Of a stretch of 64,000 bases of DNA, positions 1-9,018 are shown one piece after another. Source of the DNA: Leptodontidium sp. MPI-SDFR-AT-0119 (taxonomy: Eukaryota > Ascomycota > Leotiomycetes > Helotiales > Leptodontidiaceae); the NCBI GenBank assembly GCA_020726505.1, contig JAHLEZ010000026.1, positions 558,001 to 622,000 of the forward strand, written 5' to 3'. How positions within the stretch are numbered: the stretch's first letter is position 1; every line of letters begins with the position of its first letter. The translations under genes were made by a program, and so were the position numbers. The notes below the pieces were generated by a model, which was given only the letters and a program-made list of their open reading frames with translations, searched no databases and was not told the DNA's origin.

Positions 1-186
1 ACACGAATCTGGCGTGGTGGTGGAGGTTGACTATTGTTTGTTGGTGTTGTTGTTGAGGAAGAAAAGAGACGAGGCTCCAGCGAGAGCTCAGAATAGTGGG
101 GCGCATGCACATAAACCATCCTCCATCGTTTCTGCTGCTCAGTAAACTCGGTCTCTACATATCAATCTTATCAGGACCTCTCGGAA

Positions 187-273
187 ATGGATACCGTTCA
201 GTGGTTTGCCGTGGTGCTTGCAGCCATTGCAGCCTTTTCTATTGTTTTCTACACGACGAGAATTTTTAATTAG
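187..273 (+). CDS. 28-codon hydrophobic micro-ORF
   Basis: ATG to TAG, 28 codons. Residues 4-22 form one hydrophobic stretch rich in Val, Ala, Ile and Phe, flanked by Asp at the N end and Thr-Thr-Arg at the C end, so it could make a single membrane span. I recognise no family. Short hydrophobic ORFs arise by chance, so this may not be a gene; it could also be an exon of a gene that starts before the window. Confidence 0.12.
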   Translation: MDTVQWFAVVLAAIAAFSIVFYTTRIFN

Positions 274-1098
274 GTTTCTGGTGTGGTAGTGAGCTGCCTG
301 TTACCCTCTTTGATGAGGGATGCCTGCCGTCCGAACTCTCCGCGGATGTCGGTGTCTTGTCTTGCGCGGTGGGATCTGTATGTCTCCTCAGTAACATATG
401 TGGGCTCGGTTCGAGACATGATGGTGGAGGTGTTGGTGGTGGATGCGGACGAGGATGAGGATGTTTCTGAATGGAAAGCGTTTGTCCAGAGGCTATTTTC
501 ATGGGATGCTGCAGCCCGGGGCTCAGCGCTAAAGCACGTGATTTGGTGTGGTGAGGTGAGGCCGAATGAGGCTATCCTCAGCCGCGGAGGGAGATGTGGG
601 TCAGCCTCTCCGCTGTTGTTCCCTGCGATCGATCCTTCTCCCTGCTGCCGCTGTCTCCTTCCTACACATAGCTCAGCTTGACCTTAGATCCCTAGCAACG
701 TTCGCAAAAAGTCCTGATTGACATTGACATTGTTTAGCATGTTCAATACCCTCGTTTCAGACCGTCAACTCCTCGAGGGCTCGAGTTCATTTCCAGCAGT
801 ACATTACCCCGACACCCGCAATCCAATTACCCCAGCCTCCAGATTGCTCTCATTCTCGCTCGCTCCATTCAGCCTCGGCCCTGTGCTGCAGTTCCCTGTC
901 ACTGCTCCGTCGATCTAATTTATAAAGATTAATTTTTATCTCAAACCCAAATATCGGAATGTATGGGCCATCAAAATCGGAATCCTCCTCCAAACCTCGA
1001 TACATCAAACTGAGAGCTTCCTGCGACACTTGCTTCCTGGCAAAGGTCAAGTGGAGCAAGGCTCGCCCAATATGTTCACGAATTTGATCTAGACTTAC
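274..1098. other. No intact gene; downstream of receptor relic
   Basis: Open frames here are low-complexity or antisense. The minus strand stays open from 1098 down to about 850, directly after the last recognisable exon of the receptor relic, but I see none of the remaining transmembrane helices the family should have. Confidence 0.4.
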
Positions 1099-1785
1099 AT
1101 ATAGAACATGGGTTATATTCTCAAACGGTACGGACCAGATATCCTTTCCAAGTCCATGATTCGCAACTACCATAACATATCAGCATTTATTAACTCGGGA
1201 ACGTGCAATATCGTTGTTGACATACGTATGATAGCCATCGCAGAGAGCGGAATCACAAATCCCTACTAAAAAAAAGTCATTACCAGTATATATTTCGAAC
1301 CTAGGCATTCACACCATTGCAATAATCATAGTCCAGTCGTCCATTCCGGGTTTTCGACTTTTCATCCTCGACAAGAAGCGTAGCATTACGGCCAGCAAAG
1401 CAAGGGACACTCCAACGATTGCGGTGATGGAAACAACATTGGTTCTGTTTCGTAGTGGCCGGTTACAGATGCTTTCCGTAATGCATTTAGTCGCTAATGA
1501 TATCAGTTATCCTCCCAAAGCTTCATACAAAACAAACCTACAAACAGCGTCTTTGATTGTGCAGGTCCTACTCACGCAGAGTTCAAGACTATCACCTAGC
1601 TGTTGATCCGTACACATGTACGTTTCAGTTGCCAGCGTCCTGGGCAATTTGGTAGTCAACTCGGTTATACATTGGATCTATCCTCTCAGTATATAGAAAT
1701 AAGATCAAGAAGCCTAACTTACAGCACATGTTAGTAGGAATCTGTTGGCGAGGTTCATTTTTGTGACAGGGGGCGTGATTGCCAT
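1099..1785 (-). pseudogene. CFEM/Pth11-like seven-helix receptor, 5' half only
   Basis: Five exons can be joined on the minus strand: 1785-1723, 1659-1542, 1493-1315, 1262-1226 and 1166-1099. They give an N-terminal leader, a Cys-containing CFEM-like segment ending in a Cys-Thr-Ile-Lys-Asp motif, the linker Ile-Cys-Asn-x-Pro-x-Arg-Asn-Arg-Thr, a first membrane helix, a short Asp-Asp-Trp loop, part of helix 2, and the extracellular loop Gly-Leu-Gly-Lys-Asp-Ile-Trp that is highly characteristic of fungal Pth11-related receptors. Such proteins are plasma-membrane sensors of surface or host cues. After this loop the family should continue for about 200 residues with five more helices. None is visible, and the CFEM segment has lost several cysteines, so I read this as a 3'-truncated, decaying copy. 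Confidence 0.6.
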
Positions 1786-2267
1786 GATACAAGTGTTGAA
1801 GACCTGAAACTACTAGATCTAGTTTTCTTTGAAAATGTTTGTAAATATCTGAAAACGAAAGCTAGGTTTAGATGTCCCTTAGAAAATGGGTAGATTTGAT
1901 GAATTGTATAGAATTACTTCGCATTGGAATGTTTACAAATTTGTTTTGCCACCTAGTGTGAAGCGAGGTGGTCACTGCAGCGGGGTGGTCACTGAAGCGG
2001 GGTTTTGAGGCGAGGCACTAAAAGCGGGGTAGTGAGCCCAGCCTGAAAGTACGGGCTGACGACCATTCATTAAAGTAACAACTAGCGGACAACATTTCTG
2101 AAATGGCAATGAAAGTTTGATACAAACACAAGAACTTTGGTCCAGAACTGAGTGCGTATAACTGTCCTTAGATCATTATATATGTTTAATACTAACATTT
2201 GTTCGTCTTTATTTCCTTCTGCAGTGGTTGAATATTTAAAATTCTACTGTCCCTTAAATCGTCAACT
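1786..2267. other. Intergenic, no gene seen
   Basis: AT-rich spacer between the receptor relic and the next plus-strand ORF. The only structure I see is the short 17-bp tandem at 1962-2002. Confidence 0.5.
1962..2002. repeat. 17-bp tandem repeat, about 2.4 units
   Basis: Units 1962-1978 and 1979-1995 read AGCGAGGTGGTCACTGC and AGCGGGGTGGTCACTGA, followed by a partial third unit AGCGGGG. Further AGCGGGG and GGCGAGG words follow up to 2030. Possibly an eroded transposon end; no partner inverted repeat was found. Confidence 0.5.
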
Positions 2268-2750
2268 ATGGTAACCTTTTCTAACACAATCGAAGAGGTG
2301 GAAAATCGATTAATACGACTTGTCAATGAAGCTATTAAGTACAAGTTCGGCATCAATGGCGGACATCGCCACATCTATCCTGCCGACATTGTTATAGATC
2401 CTTCCGCTGGCGTCCAAATATACTTCTTTCGGGACGAGGCGGCATACAATGAAGGTCCTTGGAAAGATTTCGTTGACTATAAGGTCAAAGGAAGACTCCC
2501 GCAGAATAAAACGCCGCAGAAGCTCTTGCAGGATGTCGACAAGGCGATTATTGATGGAGATATAATTGTGATGCTTGTAGACATCCCGGGACAATTGATT
2601 GATTGGGATGATCTGAGAGGTTGGCACTATCACCCTCCTGGAGATAAATTCGATGATGACTTTGATCAACCTCCTCCTCCTGCAAGCGACGATACGGATC
2701 CTAGGGGAAGGTTTTGTGTTTGTATCTATAGTAGTGGAGGAGTTTTTTGA
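2268..2750 (+). CDS. Hypothetical 160-aa protein
   Basis: Single uninterrupted ORF with a good ATG. The product starts with an acidic amphipathic region, has a central alternating hydrophobic stretch (Ile-Ile-Val-Met-Leu-Val at about residues 99-105), and a Pro/Asp-rich segment near residue 130 before a short hydrophobic end. No signal peptide, clear helix bundle or family motif is recognised. It lies alone between relics, so it may be a lineage-specific gene or chance coding capacity. An antisense ORF almost covers it, which lowers confidence. Confidence 0.35.
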   Translation: MVTFSNTIEEVENRLIRLVNEAIKYKFGINGGHRHIYPADIVIDPSAGVQIYFFRDEAAYNEGPWKDFVDYKVKGRLPQNKTPQKLLQDVDKAIIDGDIIVMLVDIPGQLIDWDDLRGWHYHPPGDKFDDDFDQPPPPASDDTDPRGRFCVCIYSSGGVF

Positions 2751-3415
2751 CGCGATGACGGAGGTGACTCTCAAAGATGTCCGGGGAAACAATACCAACG
2801 ATAAAGTCAGAACAACGGGATTGTGGACAACTTCTTAGCAATGGAAATGATAAACTATTCCTATGATCCTCAGCAGACCCTCGTGACCGTCGTCTTCATC
2901 TCTCTGCAATCACTAACACCTCGGCTCCTCGCCTCCTTTTGACATGTTCACTATCCAAATCGACCTCACCCCTTAGATCAACAGCCCAAGCCTCAGTTTT
3001 CGTAATCATAAGCACTTGTTGCTGTGTGCTTGCGTTCGACTGTGGCAACAGGGCTAAGTAGCGCGAAGAGACCGTTGCGGGGGAAAGGAAGGAAGGAGGA
3101 GCCGAGAAAGCACAAAGGTTGTCAGCATGAACTCCTTTAAGAGCGGCTTACAGTGGTGACGGCCTCGTCGATGTATCCAACAAAGCTATTGGTTAAGTCT
3201 GCGTGGAAGACCCACCCTGCGGGTTGTAATGCATGAAGCGGCGGTGCAGACCTGCCATCTGGAAGGAGTCAATGCCTCCGAGATGAAGACATCCGATGAT
3301 AGGTTGCTCTGGTAAGTGAGTGCTATAGCCTGTCTCGCAGCTTGCGCGAGAAGAGATCCGTCAAAGTATAAGAGCTCAGTATTTCCCCCTTCGAATCCAC
3401 CTCATTCCCAATCTT
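2751..3415. other. No supportable gene
   Basis: No ORF with recognisable features. A minus-strand stretch near 3150-3330 is open and protein-like for about 40 codons but I cannot assign it. A CT-rich stretch at 2880-2950 precedes the DUF3435 relic. Confidence 0.4.
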
Positions 3416-5596
3416 CCACCTTGCCCAGATCCCAAAAACTCCCGAGTATGAAGATTTCAACAAACTCAACCGATTTGTAAACGGTAGCGACGACGAATGC
3501 CCACTTCAGACCAGCAATAGCGAGGTGAACAGGAATCAGAAGTCTAGGGACGCCCTGACCGCGGACTCTAAGTTGGGGAAGAGGATGGCATACCTTCGAG
3601 AGGGTACTCGAGGTAGGAGCTCCAAATACTGTATTATTGAGTATCGCTTATCGTAAACCAGACCAGCCAATACTGATTGATGATGACCCTGTCGATCAAC
3701 AAGAGTGGTCAACTTGCGACCAAGAACCAACCAACAAAAAGACTCGGACTGGAAAAACGATCCCAGATAGCCAGAGCCCGCAGGCCATCCACGGCCTCAT
3801 GGGTGACTCTGCTCAATCAAGATGGAGGCCTACGCCCTCTTCCATGGCCTTATCGCTGAACACGCCTCGTCTCTCTGTCCAGCAGCTAGGTGCTTATAAT
3901 GATATACTTACAGATACCCTTATAGATAATGTAAGTTTCCCTTCTACAGATCAAACAACTCGTCCTATTCTGTCAGCTTGCAGGTATCACAGGCAATCGA
4001 CCAGAGGCTCTGGTTGAGCTTCGGTATCGACACCTGAAGTTGACCTTGATTCGAGATCCCGACGGAGGTGGTCGTCCTCGTCTTTTTGTTGAATTGACGC
4101 CCGAATTCACAAAAGGATTTCTCGGCTCCAAAGATGTGTACGTTCCCTTCCTTCGCCTCTAACTACACTGATATACTTTACTAACCTCGACAGGAACGAA
4201 TTCAAAATTCCCGAGATTATCTACGATCCAACCCTTGTGCTCAGCCCGCACGTCTTCCTGCTCGGCATGCTATTCAAGGCTCGTGCATTTAAGTCTCCGA
4301 GTATTGATTGTCCGGAAAGGTTATACAGCCTCAAAGTCCTCAAGGGACTTAATGAGCAGCCACTGCCGCTACGGGACGAGATGAACGACGAGTTCATCTT
4401 CTGTGAGGCGGTTCGTGAAGCACAAGGCGTTCGTATTGCTCGCGAGCTGCAGCTCTTATCTGGGTCGGTACGGTACCGGATGAAGGTAGGGGGCGAGATC
4501 ACCGGCTTTGGTCAGGTGTTGAAGCCTTACAACCTCCGAGATGGTGCAGCCAAAGGGCTGAATGAGAGTCGTAAGTGTCCGATCCTCCATTACCCCAGCA
4601 TTATACTGACTCAAGGTCTTCCAAACAGCGGATGTTAGCGATTCGCTTTAGAATAAAATTCTGCAGCACGCAAGTATTGGCACTTTCTTAAAACACTACC
4701 TCAATGACATCAATGTTGACCTTTAGGGCGTGTACCGAAGGCTGGACACTCAAAAGGACCTGATGCGGTTTGCATGCTCCATGAGCCGCTCGATCGACCC
4801 CCGCCGCCCTCGGAAGTTGACACCGGAACAAACGGCATCAATTAACGACCTGCCATATATCGTGAAGTTGCACAACCGAGTGAAGGACCTGTCCAACGCT
4901 CCTGTCGGGGCCCGGAAAGATGACAGGCTCCAGAAGGCCATCAAGCGATTGTATAACGAGAAGCAGCGGAAGCGGAGAGAACTCCTCAAGGATATTAAGG
5001 AACGGTACAAGACAGAGCAGCCGGTGAAGGACAGCGAACGGCAGCTTTCGGGCATAGTAGTCGATAAGGACACGCGAGACGCGTTGGTGGGGGCAGACAT
5101 GTCGCCAGAGCAGCTTGGCTTGATAGACGCGATCCTCACCTTACCTGGGAAGTCACCCGAACAGGAACTGCAACGGAGAATCACGGCTATCAACGCGGTC
5201 ACGTTGTACTGCGGCGTAGAAGAGGGAGCACCGTCTCGCCATGTTCGGCTTGGTCCTCCCGGCACGGTTGTCAGCCCCCCCATGCAAGCCGCCGAGCCAG
5301 ATGTCGCGCTCCGCCAGGTGATATCTTCAATCAAGACCGAGAAGAGGCCCAAAGTATGTTTTGTCTGTATTGGAAATCCGCACCTGACAATGCGCGAGAG
5401 GGTTGCCACATATTCAAACCCGGGGTCCCTGAGTCGACATTTTCGGAGGTACCACGTAAGCAAACTGCAAGTTGGGCAGTTTATTGATTGCATGGACTGT
5501 GGTGTGCGGCTCGAGACCAGAAAAGAATTGCTAATCCACGCAGAGAGGTTTCACGGGACAGTTTCACGAGTTCCGGCCGAGCGACTGATTGTATAG
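3416..5596 (+). pseudogene. DUF3435 / FluG-domain tyrosine recombinase relic with C2H2 tail
   Basis: Plus-strand family signatures appear in order: an acidic N-terminal piece (3416-3657); Glu-Ala-Tyr-Ala (about 3829); Tyr-Asn-Asp-Ile-Leu-Thr-Asp-Thr (3895); Gly-Ile-Thr-Gly-Asn-Arg-Pro-Glu-Ala-Leu (3987) carrying the presumed catalytic Arg; Val-Leu-Ser-Pro-His-Val-Phe-Leu-Leu-Gly-Met-Leu-Phe (4240); Gly-Glu-Ile-Thr-Gly-Phe (4492); His-Ala-Ser-Ile-Gly-Thr-Phe with Lys-His-Tyr (4669); and Met-Ser-Arg-Ser-Ile-Asp-Pro-Arg-Arg-Pro (4780). A Cys/His zinc-finger tail ends at 5596. DUF3435 proteins include the tyrosine recombinases that move Starship elements. The gene is broken: a one-base frame shift near 3890, a 19-nt GT..AG gap too short for a normal intron (3931-3949), and two in-frame TAG codons (about 4648 and 4726) where the family has Gln. 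Introns near 4135-4193 and 4570-4627 look normal. Confidence 0.8.
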
Positions 5597-5789
5597 ATTA
5601 CCGTTTGTTATTACTTACCATGATTTTAAGAGCAAGAACGAGAATTAAATCGTGAAATATGGGTTGTCGATTTCTTTTCCTATTTTGATTTTACAAGGCG
5701 CAAAGGTCATGGCATCATCTCAACCTCTCGTGCTCTGCTGAGGATTGAGGTTTAAGCTCTACGATCGTGATCTGAGTATACCATCAGGA

Positions 5790-6110
5790 CATCAAGGATG
5801 TCACCCGGCAGGACGCTGTCAACCGCCGGATTGAGACCGCCGAGTGATGCAAGCTCACTGCGGCCATCGTGAGATGATCGCCTCACGCTACTGCCTTCGC
5901 GTTGCGTAGCCTCCACGAGCTCTTTTCAAGGATGAGTTTTCAAAAGTCGGCCCCATGGCTCCTGTCTTTCTCCTTATCTGCGACAAGACGGAGTGCCTAT
6001 TCTGTATTGGAGACGAACCGAGGAGCTACGAAGCACGGATGGGTTCTTTTTCCTACCCTACAAGGTGATGAGGTCATGTTGACCGCTATCACCCACAGGC
6101 GCTTGTTCTT
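5790..6110 (+). pseudogene. Decayed zinc-finger tail of a DUF3435-type protein
   Basis: In changing frames this stretch reads a polar segment with Asp-Val-Thr-Arg-Gln-Asp-Ala-Val-Asn-Arg-Arg (5792-5840), then a hydrophobic lead-in followed by Glu-Cys-Leu-Phe-Cys-Ile-Gly-Asp (about 5990) and, after two stop codons, His-Val-Asp-Arg-Tyr-His (about 6075). Cys-x2-Cys followed by His-x4-His is the layout of the zinc finger at the C end of DUF3435 proteins, and the Cys-x-Phe-Cys-x-Gly-Asp wording is typical of them. The preceding relic already has its own finger, so this is either a second finger of the same gene past its stop or a piece of another copy. Several stops and frame shifts exclude function. 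Confidence 0.45.
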
Positions 6111-6441
6111 TTAAGACTTGCATGATGTTAACGGCCATGTGCAGACTTCTGTGCTATTTTAGAACCAAGGACTTTACTATCGTGATGCAAGTATTGCATC
6201 GCCAGCAACGGAGGGAAAGGACGAGGCAATACCTGTCTTGCTTGATATTATCGCCGCAGAAGTATCTTCTTCAGCTTTACTCCTTCGGTTCTGGTAATAA
6301 CACTGATAATTCCTCAACTTTTCTATCTGCCGGCTCATTCATCTGCTAAACATGTCTGGAAGGGCTTAGAACCCTTCATATTATAGTCACAAGCATGTCA
6401 GGTATTCGAGTCGCTCTTTTTGAATCGCTTTCGTGGTTGAT
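6111..6441. other. No gene seen
   Basis: Spacer between the zinc-finger relic and the ankyrin tract. Short plus-strand ORFs show no family signal. I found no second copia-type LTR here. Confidence 0.4.
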
Positions 6442-6930
6442 TTAATAACTTAGAATGTCAAATACAATTTCCTCCCACAACCACCATTCTTCATTTCTGC
6501 TTTTCACATCGGCGTCAACCTTGCCAGTCCCGAGCAGCAGCTTGACGACGGCCTCGTGTCCATTCCTAGCAGCCTCCCGCAGTGGCGTTTGATTGTGTAT
6601 GTCTTTCACATCAGCATCAGCCTTGCCAGTCTCGAGCAGCAGCTTGACGACAGCCTCGTGCCCGTTTCTAGCAGCCCACCAAAGCGTCTATGTCATCAGT
6701 ATCAACCTTGCCAGTCTTAAGCAGTAGCTTTATGACAGCCTCGTGCTCGTTCCCAGCAGCCCACCACAGCGCCGTGCGACCGTCTTCGTCTGTCGCGTCA
6801 GCATCGGCATTGCCAGTCTCGAGCAGCAGCTTGATAACAGCCTCGTGCCCGTTTCTAGCAGCCCACCACAGCGCCGTCCGACTGTTTTGGTCTGTTGCGT
6901 CGGTATCGACCTTGCCAGTTCTCAATGGTA
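6442..6930 (-). pseudogene. Ankyrin-repeat tract, frame-shifted
   Basis: Minus-strand translation gives about four near-identical 34-residue ankyrin units with the core Ala-Leu-Trp-Trp-Ala-Ala-x-Asn-Gly-His-Glu-Ala-Val and Lys-Leu-Leu-Leu-Glu-Thr-Gly-Lys. Two units run in one frame (about 6925-6690); a deletion of a few bases near 6690 inside a unit start shifts the frame, and two more units follow (about 6685-6480) with a tail ending in TAA at 6442. Repeats this alike usually sit at the C end of large fungal NLR/STAND or F-box proteins; no such N-terminal part exists here. The tract instead abuts the copia gag fragment one base out of frame. Confidence 0.7.
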
Positions 6931-7385
6931 AGCCTCTTCAGCTCGGAGAGAAGATCGTCTCGAGCACGTTCATTACTGATCTTATATCGGGCAATGACGA
7001 TATCGTAGGCTTCTTTAGCATTCTTAGCAGTCTCGATCTCAATGCGAATGCTTTCACTGAGCCAAGCATTGAGAAGCTTGTTGGCGGTGCGGAGGCTGTC
7101 TCTATTAGACTTCCAGTTGTTATAGTCTATGGTGTATCGAAGTGTGTTTGCGTGGAAATTCTTGAGAGCCTTTTGAGTGGAGGCGACGGTAACACTGTCT
7201 TTGTCGTCATCATCGTCGAGATAATTCCCTTTTTGAGGCTTATCAAGAATCTCTTCATCACCAGTGAAAAGGTCAAGAACATCATGGGCTTTCGCCTCAC
7301 GCTCGAATTCGCGCTTCCAAGTAATGAAGTTGACTTTGCCGCGTAGGCGGCGCTCTGGGCTGACATCGACCTTTAAATCGGCCAT
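6931..7385 (-). pseudogene. Copia-type (Ty1/copia) gag fragment
   Basis: The minus-strand ORF from ATG at 7385 encodes about 150 residues of an LTR-retrotransposon gag-like polyprotein start: a leading Leu-x-Gly-x-x-Asn-Phe-x-x-Trp motif (the common opening of copia gag), a helical acidic region with an Asp run (Asp-Asp-Asp-Asp-Asp), then Asn-Asn-Trp-Lys, Leu-Asn-Ala-Trp-Leu and Ala-Lys-Glu-Ala-Tyr-Asp, matching the UBN2/gag-polypeptide layout. It breaks off at about 6930, before any zinc knuckle, protease, integrase or RT, exactly where the ankyrin tract starts. It is a 5' fragment of an element. Confidence 0.65.
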
Positions 7386-7511
7386 TCTGGGGACTTTGGC
7401 AAGTCCGAGTCTGGAGCTAATGGTATATAGCTTGATCTGAGGGCTGTTGACCACTTCAAAAGATATTAAAAGATATTATCCAGTTCTCAGTGAAAAGGGA
7501 GCTCATAACCA

Positions 7512-7652
7512 GTTGAGGATTGGAAGAAGAAGTGATGATCTGTTCAAAACTAGGAGACCGAAACTATGTATACAGAGGGGTAACTCATTACAGGGTCTAA
7601 GCCTGTTAAGCATGGAGGTGTAACGTCACATGACCAACAGTTTTCCGTTACA
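7512..7652 (-). repeat. Probable 5' LTR of the copia fragment
   Basis: Read on the minus strand, TGTAACGG begins at 7652 and about 140 bp follow with no coding signal; near 7510 comes TGGTTATGAGC, a primer-binding-site-like word, and then the leader of the gag ORF. TG at the outer end, the distance to gag and this word fit a copia 5' LTR. The inner boundary is not exact and I found no matching 3' LTR, so the call rests on position and form only. Confidence 0.35.
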
Positions 7653-7657
7653 CAGGG

Positions 7658-8231
7658 ATGGACGTTAGAGGCGAAATTGGTACGGACCCTTACGAATTAA
7701 ACAAACTGAATGCAGGAAAACCGGGCTTTACTGAAGACGGAGAGATGATCATGGGACATAAGTTCAAGTATTTCAGAAAGGGTGATAAAAAAGGCCAGGT
7801 ATACAGCGGGCGCTTACATCATCGCCTTCAACATCGCCGCGGCTCCCAAGGCAGGCTATCCAGACAATGGAGTGAACCCAGCTTGGAGAAACACCGTCCT
7901 TCACTTGATTACTGCCACGTTCTGGGACCCAGCCGCAGATCCAGCGACGATCAAAGCCAGCAGCGACAAGCTGACTTTCGACTGGGGCAAGAATCTCATC
8001 GATGTCTCCCCCGGAGCTGGTGCTTACATGTCCGAGAGCGATTACATCGAGCCAAACTTCACTCAGTCGTTTTTCGGATCCAAGTACGCCAAGCTCCGTG
8101 CCATCAAGGCTAAGTACGATCCATATGATGTCTTCTACGCTCAGAATGCTGTTGGATCCGAGGATTGGAAGATGTCGGAGATGATCATGGGTAACTTGCC
8201 TTCACAGAACAGCAAGCTGTGCAGGATTTGA
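7658..8231 (+). pseudogene. Berberine-bridge FAD oxidase, C-terminal fragment
   Basis: From about 7800 to the TGA at 8231 the plus strand encodes the C-terminal third of a BBE-type FAD-linked oxidase (6-hydroxynicotine-oxidase/isoamyl-alcohol-oxidase class). Family words are visible: Asn-Pro-Ala-Trp-Arg, Ser-Pro-Gly-Ala-Gly-Ala-Tyr, Glu-Pro-Asn-Phe-x-Gln-Ser-Phe-Phe-Gly-Ser, Lys-Tyr-Asp-Pro-Tyr-Asp-Val-Phe-Tyr-Ala and Val-Gly-Ser-Glu-Asp-Trp. Full-length members have about 500-600 residues with a secretion signal and an N-terminal FAD-binding domain; neither is present. The 45 codons at 7658-7795 are open but do not look like the family. The likely copia LTR ends 5 bp upstream, so insertion or later recombination probably removed the 5' part. 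Confidence 0.7.
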
Positions 8232-9018
8232 GAGACATGAGTAATTGTATAGTATTCTGGGAACTCAAAAGACATATACTGTACATTACCAAATCAAAGG
8301 CATTAAATTTTCCCCATCCTTAAGACCTTCGATATGGACTCTTCATGATACGAGTGAAAGTGAGATCATATGATGGGTGAGGGGTCAAGTGATCAGTGAG
8401 ATGCTGAAGAGGGGCTGTTTCTCTTCGATAATGTTCTGTACGAATTTGACCATTTCAGAACTGATGCGGGCTGCAATTCAGCCAAAAACCTCACTTGAAC
8501 TCCTTCCAAACCATTCTTTCAGAGTTCTGGACGATCTTCATCGAAATCAGCTATGTTCTCTCCCCAGACTGGCTGAACAGAGTCCAGAAGTTGTCGTATC
8601 TCTCAAAGTAGGCATCAACAGACCGCTCGCCGTTGAGATATAGATGTACATCTTGGGGAAGGCTGAGTGAGCGAAAAGCTGACTGGAGCCGACTCTTCTT
8701 AGCCGTTCGGCAGCAAACAAAACTTTCAGAGTAACAAGGCTAGCATCGTTCGATTGTGAAAGTTTAATATCTAGCTAAGAAGGAGTCACAATTTCTTCGA
8801 GAGTCCATTTTCCAACCTGTTCCCCTTGGGTCGCTCCAGTCGGGCGCTAACGAAAGGTTTTGCACGATGTCTCAATCTACCGTGAACATGCAGGCTGTGC
8901 CTTCTGATCAACTGTTACGAGAAAATCCCTGACAATGGATCACCTATGCCACGGTATCCCGCCCGGCCACACAGCTTAAATCCTAATTTTTGAATTTCCA
9001 ATACCTGTGTCTAAGAGA
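8232..9018. other. Intergenic, no gene seen
   Basis: Downstream of the oxidase fragment and of the minus-strand hydrolase, so a 3' region for both. A minus-strand stretch near 8545-8645 is open and protein-like for about 30 codons but short and unassigned. Confidence 0.5.

Noticed and set aside
283..681. 132-codon plus-strand ORF at the left end
   Set aside because: Low-complexity acidic and Val-rich translation, overlapped by an antisense ORF, no recognisable domain.
3380..3400. TTCGAATCC resembling a tRNA T-loop
   Set aside because: No acceptor stem, D-arm or anticodon arm can be formed around it.
6690..7346. 218-codon plus-strand ORF with Ser/Val-rich repeats
   Set aside because: It is the antisense of the ankyrin repeats and gag; its repeats mirror theirs and match no family.
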